A DNA stretch of 53,650 bases from Gordonia sp. (in: high G+C Gram-positive bacteria) (GCF_020438995.1 NZ_JAGQTN010000250.1:1-53650), one strand, 5' to 3'; shown: positions 42,933-53,242, counted from the stretch's first letter. Notes: generated by a model from the sequence alone, not told the origin. A program made the numbers and translations.

Positions 42933-43951
42933 GCGTTCGCGGTGTGGCAATCAAATTCGGGATCTTCGCCGTCGTGATGGTCGTGATCCTGGCGATGCTG
43001 GTGGTGGTGTTCGGACAGTTCCGCTTCGGCGACGAAACCGGATTCCGCGCCGAATTCAGCTCCGCGTCGGGGTTGAAGAAGGGCGAGAAGGTCCGGGTCG
43101 CCGGCGTCGACGCGGGCCGGGTCACCGGCGTGAAGGTGGTCGACGACGAGCGGGCGCTGGTGTCGTTCACCATCGACTCGGCGGTCCGTGTGAACGGCGG
43201 CAGCCGGGCAACGATCAAGTACCAGAACCTGATCGGCGATCGTTACCTGGAGATCTCCGACGGACCCGGAGACCCGCACGAATTGCGTTCTGGCGCAACG
43301 ATCCCGCGGGATCGGACCAGTCCGGCGCTCGACCTCGACGCCCTCATCGGCGGTTTCCGGCCACTGCTCAAGGCGATCGACCCGCAGGACGTGAACGGCA
43401 TCTCGCAGGCGCTGATCGAGGTCTTCCAGGGTCAGGGCTCGTCGGTGGGTCGGGTACTGCGCCAGATCGGGCAGGCCACCGAACGGCTCGCCGACGAGGA
43501 TCAGCTCATCGGTTCGGTGATCGAGAACCTCAACGGCGTCCTGAGCACCGTCAGAAAGCAGAACGATGCCTTCGATCAGGGTGTGGATTCCTTGCAGCAG
43601 TTGATCAGTGGGCTCGGTGCCCAGTCCGACCGCATCGCGCAATCGGTGGCGAGCATGTCGCGAGCCAGCCGGTCGGTGGCGAGCCTGCTCGATCAGAGCC
43701 GGCCGGCCATCGCCGAGGACGTCACCCAGGTCCGCCGTTTCTCGGAGGCCGTCAACGGTAACTCCGGCTACGTCGACAGGCTGCTCGGTGAACTGCCGCA
43801 AAGCTATCGCGCGCTGAGCCGGCTCGGACTTTACGGCGCCTTCTTCACCTTCTATCTCTGCGATGCCACGTTGAAAGTCAACGGGCCGAAAGGCGACCCG
43901 GTGTATATCGACATCATCGGCCAGCGGGCGGGCCGGTGCGCGCCGCTATGA
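42929..43951 (+). CDS. mceB: MCE-domain protein, MceB position
   Basis: This encodes 340 residues. The N-terminal helix is FGIFAVVMVVILAMLVVVFG and the MCE domain runs through FSSASGLKKGEKVRVAGVDA and GRVTGVKVV. A long helical region with many Gln/Ser residues follows. The GTG at 42929 overlaps the mceA stop, and its own stop overlaps the mceC ATG (ATGA), so translation of the row is coupled. Confidence 0.93.
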   Translation: MSVRGVAIKFGIFAVVMVVILAMLVVVFGQFRFGDETGFRAEFSSASGLKKGEKVRVAGVDAGRVTGVKVVDDERALVSFTIDSAVRVNGGSRATIKYQNLIGDRYLEISDGPGDPHELRSGATIPRDRTSPALDLDALIGGFRPLLKAIDPQDVNGISQALIEVFQGQGSSVGRVLRQIGQATERLADEDQLIGSVIENLNGVLSTVRKQNDAFDQGVDSLQQLISGLGAQSDRIAQSVASMSRASRSVASLLDQSRPAIAEDVTQVRRFSEAVNGNSGYVDRLLGELPQSYRALSRLGLYGAFFTFYLCDATLKVNGPKGDPVYIDIIGQRAGRCAPL

Positions 43952-45114
43952 GAAACGTCAATGCGGGCAACATTTCCCGTCGCTCCGCTCGCCCCGGTTC
44001 GCGTACCTTCCGCACGGGCCTGATCGGAATGCTGCTGACCGCCATGGTGGTGGCCTCGGCCCAGTTCTACGACAAGGTTCCGTTGCTCGGCGCACACCGC
44101 ACCTATGCCGGAATGTTCGGCGACACAGGCGGACTCAAGGTCGGAGACGACGTGGCCGTCGCGGGAGTCAAGGTCGGTCAGGTGGAGAAGATCGCCATCG
44201 ACGGACCCGCCGTCAAGATCACCTTCCACGCCGACGGGGTCAAGGTCAGGGAACTGTCGCGGCTGTCGATCAAGACGCGCACCGTGCTCGGCACCAAATA
44301 CCTGGACGTGCAATCGCGGGGGTCGCGGATTCTGGGCGCCGACGAGGTGGTTCCGCTCGACCGCACCGACACCCCATACCTGCTCACCGACGCCCTCGGT
44401 GACCTGACGCTCACGTCGAAGAACCTGGAGAAGAAGGATCTCGCCTCGGCGATCGACGTCCTCAGCGACACCCTCGACAAGACCGCGCCCAACCTGGGGA
44501 CCGCCCTCGACGGGGTGTCCCGGTTCTCGGGCACCATCGCCTCGCGCGACGAGCTGATCCGCGGCCTGCTCGACAACGCCGAATCGGTCACGTCGGTGCT
44601 CTCCGACCGCAGCACGCAGATCAATCGCATGCTGCTCGACGGCGGCGCGTTGTTCTCCGCACTCGCCGCACGCCGCGACGACGTCGACACCCTGCTCACG
44701 GGTATCACCGCCGTCACCCGGCAGATCTCGGCGCTCATCGACGAGAACGACGCACAGCTGGGCCCCGCGCTCACCGAACTCAACCGCGTGGCCGAACTCC
44801 TCGACAAGCACCGCAAGGACCTGCAGGCCTCGCTCAAACCGCTGCAGCAGTACGCCACCTCGCTCGGTGAGTCGGTGGCCTCGGGACCGTTCTTCAACGC
44901 GTACGTGATGAATCTGCTGCCCGGGCAATTCCTGCAGCCGTTCATCGACGCCGCCTTCAAGGAAAAGGGCATCGACATCAGCAAACTGGGCAAGACCACC
45001 TACCCGGTGACCTGCGGAGCCAACACACCCGCCGGCACCCGCAAACGCGGTGGCACCGAGATCGCCACGGACGCAGGCTGTCCGACTGGCCAGCGCCGCA
45101 CCGGAGGTGGCTAG
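43948..45114 (+). CDS. mceC: MCE-domain protein, MceC position
   Basis: This encodes 388 residues. A basic start (SRRSARPGSRTFRTG) precedes the anchor helix LIGMLLTAMVVASAQFY. The MCE domain has GMFGDTGGLKVGDDVAVAGV and KVGQVEKIAIDG. The C-terminus is Arg/Thr/Gly-rich. The ATG at 43948 overlaps the mceB stop by 4 bp; an upstream in-frame ATG at 43936 lies inside mceB and was not chosen. Confidence 0.93.
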   Translation: MRNVNAGNISRRSARPGSRTFRTGLIGMLLTAMVVASAQFYDKVPLLGAHRTYAGMFGDTGGLKVGDDVAVAGVKVGQVEKIAIDGPAVKITFHADGVKVRELSRLSIKTRTVLGTKYLDVQSRGSRILGADEVVPLDRTDTPYLLTDALGDLTLTSKNLEKKDLASAIDVLSDTLDKTAPNLGTALDGVSRFSGTIASRDELIRGLLDNAESVTSVLSDRSTQINRMLLDGGALFSALAARRDDVDTLLTGITAVTRQISALIDENDAQLGPALTELNRVAELLDKHRKDLQASLKPLQQYATSLGESVASGPFFNAYVMNLLPGQFLQPFIDAAFKEKGIDISKLGKTTYPVTCGANTPAGTRKRGGTEIATDAGCPTGQRRTGGG

Positions 45115-45116
45115 CG

Positions 45117-46457
45117 ATGGGAATCCTCGCCGACTACCGCGCCGACGTCGCCGGCTTCGTCTCGGGTATCAGCAGGCGCACCGCCGTCGTCGCCGCGTTG
45201 CTCGTGGTGGCGTGTGTCGCCGGAATCATCGGATGGAAGTTCTACACCAAGGCGACGTCCACCCAGGTCACCGCCTACTTCGAGAACACCAACGGCCTGT
45301 ACGCCGGTGACGACGTGAAACTGATGGGCGTCACCGTCGGCAAGATCGGTTCGATCTCCGCCGACGGCGACAAGATGAAGGTCGTTTTCCGTATTCAGGA
45401 TCAGAAGGTCCCGGCCGGTGCGCAGGCGGTCATCATGTCGCCGACGCTGGTGTCCTCGCGCTTCATTCAGCTCACGCCCGGTTACAGCGGCGGACCCACC
45501 CTCGCCGACGGTGCGGTCATCCCCATCGACCGCACCGCCGTTCCGGTGGAATGGGACGATTTCCGCGATCAGCTCGAATCCCTGAGCACCGCAATCGGTA
45601 CCGGCGCCGACGGTGCCCGCGGACCGCTCGGCGACTTCATCTCCTCGGCCGCGAGCACTCTCGACGGCAAGGGCACCGATATCAACCGCACCCTCACCGA
45701 ACTGTCGAAGGCGGCACAGACTCTCGGGGACGGTCGGTCCGATATGTTCGCCACCATCCGCAATCTGAAGGTGTTCGCGAGCGCGCTCTCACTCAGCGGC
45801 GACCAGATGGCCCAGTTCAACCGCGATCTGGCGTCGGTGACCTCGGTGCTGACCACCACCGACGACGAACTGTCCACCGCGGTGACCAGCGTGGATGCGG
45901 TGCTCGACCAGGTGACCAGGTTCGTCGGCGACAACCGCGACAAACTCGCCACATCGGTGTCGAGGCTGGCGAGCGTCACCACCGCCCTGAAACAGAGCCA
46001 ACCCGATATCGAACAGCTGCTGCACGTGGGACCCAACGCATTCGCCAACTTCTACAACATCTATCAGCCCGCCCAGGGCACCCTGACCGGCGCGCTGTCG
46101 GTGACCCAGTTCCAGAATCCGATCCAATTCATCTGCGGCGCCATCCAATCGGCGTCCGGAGAGGGCGCGATGGAATCGGCGCGGCGCTGTGCGCAATACC
46201 TGGGGCCGGTACTTAACAGCGTGGCCTTCAACTATCCGCCGGTAGGCACCAACGCCATTCAGAGCGTGCAGATGCGCCCAGAACAGATCGACTACAGTCA
46301 GCCGGATCTGAAACCCGGCTCAGGACAGAAGAATACGTCGATGCCCGGTGTGTTCACCTCGGCGACAAGCGCATCCGGTGATTCCGGACGCAAGATGGTG
46401 CGCCGTGGTTCGGGCCTGGCCGGCCTGATGCGGCTGCCGGGGACGGGAGGCCGGTGA
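45117..46457 (+). CDS. mceD: MCE-domain protein, MceD position
   Basis: This encodes 446 residues. The anchor helix is TAVVAALLVVACVAGIIGW and the MCE domain contains AYFENTNGLYAGDDVKLMGV and TVGKIGSISADGDK. A helical region and a 70-residue Ser/Gly-rich tail follow, longer than in the neighbouring Mce proteins. It starts 2 bp after mceC and its stop overlaps the start of mceE. Confidence 0.93.
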   Translation: MGILADYRADVAGFVSGISRRTAVVAALLVVACVAGIIGWKFYTKATSTQVTAYFENTNGLYAGDDVKLMGVTVGKIGSISADGDKMKVVFRIQDQKVPAGAQAVIMSPTLVSSRFIQLTPGYSGGPTLADGAVIPIDRTAVPVEWDDFRDQLESLSTAIGTGADGARGPLGDFISSAASTLDGKGTDINRTLTELSKAAQTLGDGRSDMFATIRNLKVFASALSLSGDQMAQFNRDLASVTSVLTTTDDELSTAVTSVDAVLDQVTRFVGDNRDKLATSVSRLASVTTALKQSQPDIEQLLHVGPNAFANFYNIYQPAQGTLTGALSVTQFQNPIQFICGAIQSASGEGAMESARRCAQYLGPVLNSVAFNYPPVGTNAIQSVQMRPEQIDYSQPDLKPGSGQKNTSMPGVFTSATSASGDSGRKMVRRGSGLAGLMRLPGTGGR

Positions 46458-47581
46458 TGACCAGATTCCTCAAGGCCGCGATCACCGCGCTGGCCGTGCT
46501 GTTGCTCAGCTCGTGCTCGGGCTGGACCGGACCCAACTCGGTTGGTCTGCCCGGCACCAAGGGCGATGACAAGGGTTCGTACCACGTGCGCATCCAGATG
46601 CCCAATATCAATGGCATCGAACAGAACTCGCAGGTCCTCGTCAACGACGTCAACGTCGGCACCGTCACCGGCATCGAATTGCAGGGCTGGCACGCACTGG
46701 TGACCATCCGCCTCGGCGGCGACGTGAAGCTCCCGGCCAACACCACCGCCACCGTCGCGCAGACCAGCCTGCTCGGCACCCTGCACATCGCCCTCGATGA
46801 ACCCCTCGGCGAACCGGCGAAAGGTCAACTGCGCGATGGTGATCTGATCCCGCTGCAGCGGGCCGGCGGCTATCCCACCACCGAGCAGACCCTCGCCTCG
46901 GTGTCCACCGTCCTCAACGGCGGCGGGCTGGCCCAGTTGCAGGAGATCAACCAGCAGATCAACGCCGCCCTCGACGGGCACACCGCCGATGCACGGTCGC
47001 TGATCACCCAGCTCGACGTCTTCTCCCGATCGCTGAATTCGCAGCGCGACAACCTCGTCGCGGCCATGCGCGGCATCGACGACCTGGCGACCACCATCAA
47101 CGACCGCTCGGGAACCGTTGACGCGGCGCTGGCGAAGATTCCACCGGCACTCGACGTGCTCGCCCGCGACCGGGAGAACCTGCGCACCGCGATCACCTCG
47201 CTCGGCGAATTCGCCTCGCTCGCCGACTCGGTGGTGCGGCGCAGCTCGCAATCGCTGCAGGCCAACCTCGAAGCGGTGGCACCCAGCCTGCGCGAGCTCG
47301 CCAATGCCGGACCGAATCTCACCCGATCGCTCGGACTGCTCGCCACTTTCCCGTGGCCGCAGGCCGGTATCAAGCAGTTCATCCGCGGAGATGGCGGAAA
47401 CCTCAGTGCCACCATCGATCTCACGCTCGGCCGAGCAGACAACTCCTACCTGCAGATGACCTCTGCCGATGGTGATCTCACCGCACTGGAGACGTTGCTC
47501 GGGCGCACCATCGGCCGCCAGCCCACCCCGGCCACCAAGAACCCGCTGACCGCACCGATCCTGCGTGGAGGTGTCCGATGA
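46457..47581 (+). CDS. mceE: Mce lipoprotein, MceE position (LprN-like)
   Basis: This encodes 374 residues. The N-terminus MTRFLKAAITALAVLLLSSC has a lipobox (LSSC), so the protein is a lipoprotein, as expected of MceE. The MCE domain includes GIEQNSQVLVNDVNVGTVTG. The ATG at 46457 shares one base with the mceD stop; a GTG at 46454 overlaps by 4 bp and is nearly as good. Its stop overlaps the mceF ATG by 4 bp. Confidence 0.93.
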   Translation: MTRFLKAAITALAVLLLSSCSGWTGPNSVGLPGTKGDDKGSYHVRIQMPNINGIEQNSQVLVNDVNVGTVTGIELQGWHALVTIRLGGDVKLPANTTATVAQTSLLGTLHIALDEPLGEPAKGQLRDGDLIPLQRAGGYPTTEQTLASVSTVLNGGGLAQLQEINQQINAALDGHTADARSLITQLDVFSRSLNSQRDNLVAAMRGIDDLATTINDRSGTVDAALAKIPPALDVLARDRENLRTAITSLGEFASLADSVVRRSSQSLQANLEAVAPSLRELANAGPNLTRSLGLLATFPWPQAGIKQFIRGDGGNLSATIDLTLGRADNSYLQMTSADGDLTALETLLGRTIGRQPTPATKNPLTAPILRGGVR

Positions 47582-48997
47582 CCCGGCTCATCCGCTGGCA
47601 ATTGCTGATCTTCTCCGTCGTCACGGTGGTGGGCATCAGCGTGATGGCGATGTCGTTCCTGCGGGTGCCCGACAAGTTCGGCATCGGTCGGTATCAGGTG
47701 TCGGTGGATCTGCCCGAGACCGGCGGGCTGTACGCGTCGTCGAACGTCACCTACCGCGGGTCGACGATCGGGCGGGTCACCGCGGTGGAGGTCACCGAGA
47801 CCGGCGCGCGCGCCACCCTCGACCTCGACTCAGATGTCAAGGTGCCCAAGGACAGCCATGCCGACGTGCACAGCCGCTCGGCCATCGGCGAGCAGTACCT
47901 CGACCTGGTGCCGCCGAACCTGCGCGGCCCGTACCTGCGCGACGGCGACGTGATCGCCGAGCAGCAGACGTCCATCCCGCAGGATGTGGGTCCGCTCATC
48001 GAATCGGTCAACAAGACGCTGCAGGACATTCCGCGCGATCAGCTGAGCAACCTGCTCGACGAGTCATACGACGCGTTCTCCGGTGCCGACCCGGCGATGC
48101 GCGCCCTGCTCGACTCGGTGCACGGGTTGTCCAAGGATGCCAAGGGCAACCTGGTGCCCATAACCACGCTCATCAAGGACATCGAACCGCTGCTGAACTC
48201 GCAGGCGGTGACCAGCGACTCGATCCGCAAAGTGGGCTGCCAACCTGAAGACCCTGTCGGTGCAGACCGCCCGGACCGACGAGAAGGTCGGCAACATCCT
48301 GGCCCGTGGTGCTCCCGCGATGGGGCAGGTCAACGCGCTGTTCCAGCAGATGCAGCCGACGCTGCCGATCCTGCTGGCCAACCTGGTGAGCCTGGGCAAG
48401 GTGGGCGTCACCTACAACCCGAGCCTCGAACAGATCCTCGTCGTCCTGCCGCAGGGTGTGGCGGCGCTGGCCACCATCGCAGTGCCCAACATGGACGGCA
48501 CCGATCGCGGCTTCCTGTCGTTCAATACCAGCACCCTCAACTCGTCACCACCGTGCACCACCGGCTTCCTGCCCGCATCGGAGCGCCGCGACGGCTCGGC
48601 CGTGGACTCACCGCCCCGCACCGACGAGGACCTGTACTGCGCCGTCCCGCAGAACTCACAGATCGCCGTCCGTGGTGCCCGTAACCTGCCATGCATGGAC
48701 AAACCCGGAAAGCGGGCGCCGACGGTCACCATGTGCAAGAGCGACGAGCAATATCACCCGCTCGGCAACAATCCGTGGATCGGCAATCCCACTCCCACGA
48801 CGGACAATCCGCAGCTGAACGCCGAGATCGCCCCGTCGTCGTCGAAGTCGGACGCGAAAGTATCTGTGGCACCCTATGATCCGGGCACCGGCCGGGTGCG
48901 GACCCGTGACGGAACCACATTCACCCAATCCGATCTGCGGGCGGGCACGACCGGAAAGGATACGACGTGGCAGACGATGCTGACGCCGGCGGCGTGA
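47578..48997 (+). pseudogene. mceF: MceF, interrupted by a single-base frameshift
   Basis: The first 217 codons read as MceF: an anchor helix (LLIFSVVTVVGISVMAMSFL), the MCE domain (YQVSVDLPETGGLYASSNV, then GSTIGRVTAVEV), and helices up to LLNSQAVTSDSIRK. At 48229-48231 the AAA run makes the frame shift; removing one A continues as KWAANLKTLSVQTARTDEKV and on to the stop at 48997, giving the expected length of about 472 residues. So one A has been gained, truly or as a sequencing error. If real, MceF is truncated and the importer may be disabled. The intact downstream part keeps normal codon usage. Confidence 0.88.
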
Positions 48998-49809
48998 CCG
49001 GTCCGGACGTGCCGGACGACGATCCGGTGAAGGCCGCCCGCGCCCGTGCCGAACGCGCTCGCAGGGCCGCCGACGCCGCCGCCAAAGCCGCTTCCGCCGC
49101 GGAGGAGGCCGCACTCGAGGCCGAACGCGCGTTCACCGATGACGACCCGGATGCCGGGGAATCATCCACGGCTGCAACGAAAGCCGACGATCTCGAGCTA
49201 TCCGGCGCGGGTCAGGGCACTACCGATGTGTCGGCGGCCGTCGATCTGGACAAGAAGCCGACCGAGGACGATTCCGTCGAGAGTGATCCGGTCGATCATG
49301 AACCGGTCGGCGCGAGCAAACCCTCGCGGGCCATGCTCATCGTGGGCGCGGTCGCGGCAATGCTGCTGATCGCCGGGGTCGTCGTGAACGTGCTGCTGTA
49401 TCTCGATCATCGCGACCACACCGACGCGCAGGACCGGCGCGACCGGTACGTCGAGGTCGCCAAGCAGACGGTCATCAACATGACCTCCCTCGACCACGAG
49501 CACGCCCAGCGGGATGTGGACCGGGTATTGGCCAGTGCCACGGGCGAGTTCCGCACCGACTTCGAGAAGCGCGGAGCCGCGTTCACCGAGGTGATCCAGA
49601 AGTCCAAGGTGGCTACCAAGGGACAGGTGGCGCTGGCCGGGGTGGAGAAGGAGAACTCGAACGGTTCGCTGGTGGTGATGATCGCAAGCAACTCGCAGGT
49701 GTCGAATGCGGCCGGCGCCCAGAACGAGGACCGGGCGTGGCGGTTGCGGGTCACCGTCGTCGACGTCGACGGTATCCCCAAGGTGTCGAAGGTGGAGTTC
49801 GTGCCATGA
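48967..49809 (+). CDS. Mce-associated membrane protein, first
   Basis: This encodes 280 residues. The first 60 residues are an Ala/Arg/Glu-rich coiled-coil-like segment (RARAERARRAADAAAKAASA), followed by an acidic linker, a single helix (AMLIVGAVAAMLLIAGVVVN) and a C-terminal NTF2/VirB8-like domain from YVEVAKQTVINMTSLDHEHA. This is the Mas family placed at the 3' end of mce operons, thought to stabilise the complex. The GTG start overlaps mceF by 31 bp. Confidence 0.88.
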   Translation: MADDADAGGVTGPDVPDDDPVKAARARAERARRAADAAAKAASAAEEAALEAERAFTDDDPDAGESSTAATKADDLELSGAGQGTTDVSAAVDLDKKPTEDDSVESDPVDHEPVGASKPSRAMLIVGAVAAMLLIAGVVVNVLLYLDHRDHTDAQDRRDRYVEVAKQTVINMTSLDHEHAQRDVDRVLASATGEFRTDFEKRGAAFTEVIQKSKVATKGQVALAGVEKENSNGSLVVMIASNSQVSNAAGAQNEDRAWRLRVTVVDVDGIPKVSKVEFVP

Positions 49810-50354
49810 CCGGTACTACCGCGAGAATCCGTAAGCCTCGTCTATCAAAACCCCAGATCTCAATACCACAGGGCACCAAGCGAATAGCGCTCGCTGTTGT
49901 TGCTGTGCTGATCGTGGCGCTCTTCGCCGGCGCCGCCTATCAGTACTGGAACAATGTGCGCCCCGCACAACAGGCCGACACCACCCGGTCCGAGGTGGGG
50001 AATGTGGCCGCCAAAGGTTCGGTCGCCATCTTGTCTTACAAACACGGCTCGGTCGATTCCGATGTGGCCAAGGCGCAGAAGCTGCTCACCGGTGAATTCG
50101 CCGAGTATTACAAGGACTTCACCGGCAAGGTGGTGATTCCGGCGGCGAAGGAGAAGTCGGTGGACACCCAGGCCAGTGTCGTGGGCACCGCCGTGTCGAC
50201 CGCCTCCGGAGATCGGGCCGTGGTGCTGGTGTTCATCAACCAATCCACTGTCACCGCGGACAACGCGACGCCCACGCTCACCGCGAGCAGCGTCCGCGTC
50301 GAACTGGCCAAGGTCGGCGGGGATTGGCGGATCGCGAAATTCGATCCGGTGTGA
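49806..50354 (+). CDS. Mce-associated membrane protein, second
   Basis: This encodes 182 residues. A basic N-terminus (KPRLSKPQISIPQGTKRI) precedes one helix (ALAVVAVLIVALFAGAAYQY) and an extracytoplasmic domain similar in layout to the first Mas protein. ATGA overlaps the preceding stop by 4 bp. The two probably act as a pair beside the MceA-F channel. Confidence 0.88.
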   Translation: MTGTTARIRKPRLSKPQISIPQGTKRIALAVVAVLIVALFAGAAYQYWNNVRPAQQADTTRSEVGNVAAKGSVAILSYKHGSVDSDVAKAQKLLTGEFAEYYKDFTGKVVIPAAKEKSVDTQASVVGTAVSTASGDRAVVLVFINQSTVTADNATPTLTASSVRVELAKVGGDWRIAKFDPV

Positions 50355-50361
50355 GCCCGCG

Positions 50362-51948
50362 ATGACCATTGCCGTCGAGCACCTGCCCGAACCGGGCGCC
50401 CCGGCGTGGCCCGGATACTCCTATCTGCCGCGCTCCGGTGACCCGGGATCCGAAGATGCTCCGGCACAGACGATTCCGGAGCAATTGGCGCGGGTCGTGG
50501 CCCGCACCCCCGACCACGACGCGATCCGGTGGGTGGATTCCGATGGCATTGTCCGAGCGGTCCGCTGGCGTGAGCTCGACGACCGGTCCTGGCGCGTCGC
50601 CGTGGGCATCGCCCGGCTGGTGCCCGCCGGTGCCCGGGTAGGCATCCTGGGTGAGGACCGGACGGCGTGGATCGTCGCGGCGTTCGCGATCGCCCGGGCC
50701 GGGTGCGTGGTGGTGCCGATACCGGCCGGTCCGGTCTCGTCGATCACCGCGCGCTGTAGACAGGTCGATCTCGATCTGCTTGTGGTGCCCGATGATTCCC
50801 GGTACGCCACGCTCGACCACCTCGCCTGTGCGCGGGTGGCGACCGCCGGCGTCCTCGGCGAGGGCGACCCGCACGGCCCGCAGGTGCCGATCGACCCGGG
50901 CGACCCTTTCCTCTACCAGTTCACCTCCGGAACCACCGGAACCCCGAAGGTGGCGGTGCTGTCCCATCGCGCGGTGCTCGGATCGGCCCATGAGTACGTG
51001 CGCGGGGCCGGCGCCCGCGATGGTGACGCGCTGTTCAATCCGCTGCCCCTCGACCACGTCGGGGGGTCGGTCGCCGGTCTGATCGGCGCACTCACTCTCG
51101 GCGGGACCTACGTTGCGGTCGGCCGATTCGATCCGGCTACCGTCGCCGCGGTCATCGCCCGCACGGCGCCGTCGATCGTCGGACTCGTGCCCACGATGAT
51201 CATCGACATGCTCGACCGCGGCAACGCCCGGCCCGCCGATTTCGCGTCGGTGGTGTCGGTGGTGGGTGGCGCCACCAGAGTCGATCCCGCACTCATCGAC
51301 AGGGTCGAACACGATCTGGGGATCCGGTTCCTCGTCGGCTACGGCCAGAGCGAGGCGCCGTGCCTGGCGCTGAGCGCGCTCGGCGACCCGCAACCCGAAC
51401 GCACCCGCACCATCGGCCGCCCCGCACCCGGACGCGACTACTGCGTCGCGGGCGAGGGCGGCACCGTCGTCGCCGACGGCGAGATCGGTGAACTGTGCGT
51501 TCGGGGCACCACGATCATGTCGGGATATCTTGTGCGCGAGGGGGAGACGCTGCGCGTCGAATCGGCGACGGACGGACACGGCTGGCTGCGCACCGGCGAT
51601 CTCGTCTCCCTGCGGCAGGGGGTGCTCACCTTCCATTCCCGGCTGCGCGAGGTGGTGATCCGTGGCGGTGAGAACCTGTATCCGGCGCAGATCGAGCAGA
51701 TCCTCACCGGTTGCGCCGCTGTCGGGGAGGTGTCGGTGTTCGGGGTGCCCGACGAGCGTCTCGGTGAACGCCTGGTGGCCGCTGTCCGGCCGGCCTGCGG
51801 TGACTCCGACCTCCGGGCGATAGAAGATTTTGCCGCAGAACATCTTCCGCGGGCGATGCGACCGGCGCAATGGTTCGTGGTGGACGATTTTCCGCGTACC
51901 GGGACGGGCAAGATCCGTAAGAACGATTTGGCGGCAAGATTTCACTGA
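50362..51948 (+). CDS. Acyl-CoA ligase (FadD-like)
   Basis: This encodes 528 residues of the ANL superfamily. FLYQFTSGTTGTPKVAVLSH is the P-loop, FLVGYGQSEAPCL the A5 motif, LRTGDLVSL the A7 motif, LREVVIRGGENLYPAQIE the A8 hinge, and GTGKIRKNDLAARF the C-terminal catalytic Lys. It activates a carboxylic acid to its CoA ester, probably a lipid or side-chain acid imported by the Mce system. It starts 7 bp after the Mas gene. Confidence 0.92.
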   Translation: MTIAVEHLPEPGAPAWPGYSYLPRSGDPGSEDAPAQTIPEQLARVVARTPDHDAIRWVDSDGIVRAVRWRELDDRSWRVAVGIARLVPAGARVGILGEDRTAWIVAAFAIARAGCVVVPIPAGPVSSITARCRQVDLDLLVVPDDSRYATLDHLACARVATAGVLGEGDPHGPQVPIDPGDPFLYQFTSGTTGTPKVAVLSHRAVLGSAHEYVRGAGARDGDALFNPLPLDHVGGSVAGLIGALTLGGTYVAVGRFDPATVAAVIARTAPSIVGLVPTMIIDMLDRGNARPADFASVVSVVGGATRVDPALIDRVEHDLGIRFLVGYGQSEAPCLALSALGDPQPERTRTIGRPAPGRDYCVAGEGGTVVADGEIGELCVRGTTIMSGYLVREGETLRVESATDGHGWLRTGDLVSLRQGVLTFHSRLREVVIRGGENLYPAQIEQILTGCAAVGEVSVFGVPDERLGERLVAAVRPACGDSDLRAIEDFAAEHLPRAMRPAQWFVVDDFPRTGTGKIRKNDLAARFH

Positions 51949-52019
51949 CGCCGCCGCAACCGGGTGGCGGTGAGTTCTTTGTGCCGCAGCGGCGGCGCAT
52001 TCGACGAAAGGAATGTGAC

Positions 52020-53204
52020 ATGAGGGATGCGGTAATCGTGGCGGTGGCGCGTACACCGATCGGCAAGCGGGGCGGAGGGCTGTCGGGGGTGCATGCGGTC
52101 GACCTGTCGGCGCAGGTACTCAACGGTCTCGTCGGCCGCGCCGGGATCGACCCGGCACTCGTCGACGACGTGCACTGGGGCAACGTGATCAGCCTCGGCG
52201 AACAGTCCGGCAACATCGGCCGGATGGCCGTGCTCGGCGCGGGCTGGCCCGAGAGCGTGCCCGGCTTCACCATCGACCGCCAGTGCGGATCGTCCCAGCA
52301 GGCCATCTCGACGGCCGCGGCCACGGTGATCTCCGGGCAGGCCGACGTGATCATCGCCGGTGGTGTGGAGATGATGTCGACGATCGGAATGGGATCGGCG
52401 AACGTAGAGAGCGCCGGCCGGATGGGCGGACCGGCCGTCGACCGCTACGCAGACGTCCTTGCCACCGAACCCGGTTTCAACGGCAAGTTCAACCAGGGTG
52501 CGGGCGCCGAACTGATCTCACGGCAGTGGAACCTGTCGCGGACGCAGCTCGACGAGTATTCGGTGCGTTCGCACGAACGGGCCACCGCCGCCCAGGACGC
52601 GGGTGCTTTCGAGGACGAAATCCTCACCGTACAAACCGAATCCGGTGAGGTGTCGGTCGACGAGGGTATCCGGCGCGGATCGACCGTCGAGAAGCTCGGC
52701 ACACTCAAGGCCCCATTCCTGGCCGACGGCGTGATCACGGCCGGCAACGCCTCCCAGATCTCCGACGGCGCCGCCGCGGTCCTGATCACCACCTCCGACC
52801 ATGCCGCCGCGCTGGGCCTGAGCCCGTTGGCCCGGGTGCACACCGCGGTGGTCACCGGTGACGATCCGGTGAAGATGCTGACCGGGCCGATCCCGGCCAC
52901 GGCGCTGGCACTCAAGCGGTCCGGCCTGTCCATCGACGACATCGCCGCCTTCGAGGTGAACGAGGCATTCGCGCCGGTGCCGCTGGCCTGGCAGGCCGAG
53001 ACCGGTGCCTCCGATGCCGCGCTCAATCCCCTCGGCGGGGCCATCGCCCTCGGACATCCGCTCGGCTGCTCCGGTGCCCGCCTGGCCACCACCCTGGTCT
53101 CACACCTGATCCGCACCGGCGGCCGTTACGGCCTGCAGACCATGTGTGAAGGCGGCGGCACCGCCAACGCCACCATCTACGAAAACCTCAGAACCGCAAG
53201 CTGA
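52020..53204 (+). CDS. Acetyl-CoA acyltransferase (thiolase)
   Basis: This encodes 394 residues. IDRQCGSSQQAISTAAATVI contains the nucleophilic Cys, AAFEVNEAFAPVPLAWQ and GGAIALGHPLGCSGARLATT contain the conserved His residues, and the second Cys lies in MCEGGGTANATIY. It does the thiolytic step of beta-oxidation; the closest style is the steroid thiolase FadA5, but this is not proven. GAAAGGA precedes the ATG at 52020. It ends the long co-directional module. Confidence 0.94.
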   Translation: MRDAVIVAVARTPIGKRGGGLSGVHAVDLSAQVLNGLVGRAGIDPALVDDVHWGNVISLGEQSGNIGRMAVLGAGWPESVPGFTIDRQCGSSQQAISTAAATVISGQADVIIAGGVEMMSTIGMGSANVESAGRMGGPAVDRYADVLATEPGFNGKFNQGAGAELISRQWNLSRTQLDEYSVRSHERATAAQDAGAFEDEILTVQTESGEVSVDEGIRRGSTVEKLGTLKAPFLADGVITAGNASQISDGAAAVLITTSDHAAALGLSPLARVHTAVVTGDDPVKMLTGPIPATALALKRSGLSIDDIAAFEVNEAFAPVPLAWQAETGASDAALNPLGGAIALGHPLGCSGARLATTLVSHLIRTGGRYGLQTMCEGGGTANATIYENLRTAS

Positions 53205-53242
53205 TCCGCTCCGGCGGGAGGTGGTGACGTCAGGCGCACATC

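Noticed and set aside
41163-42950. A long minus-strand frame opposite yrbE and mceA
   Set aside because: It is antisense GC-rich shadow with His/Arg/Asp-rich composition and no recognisable domain; the plus-strand genes are certain.
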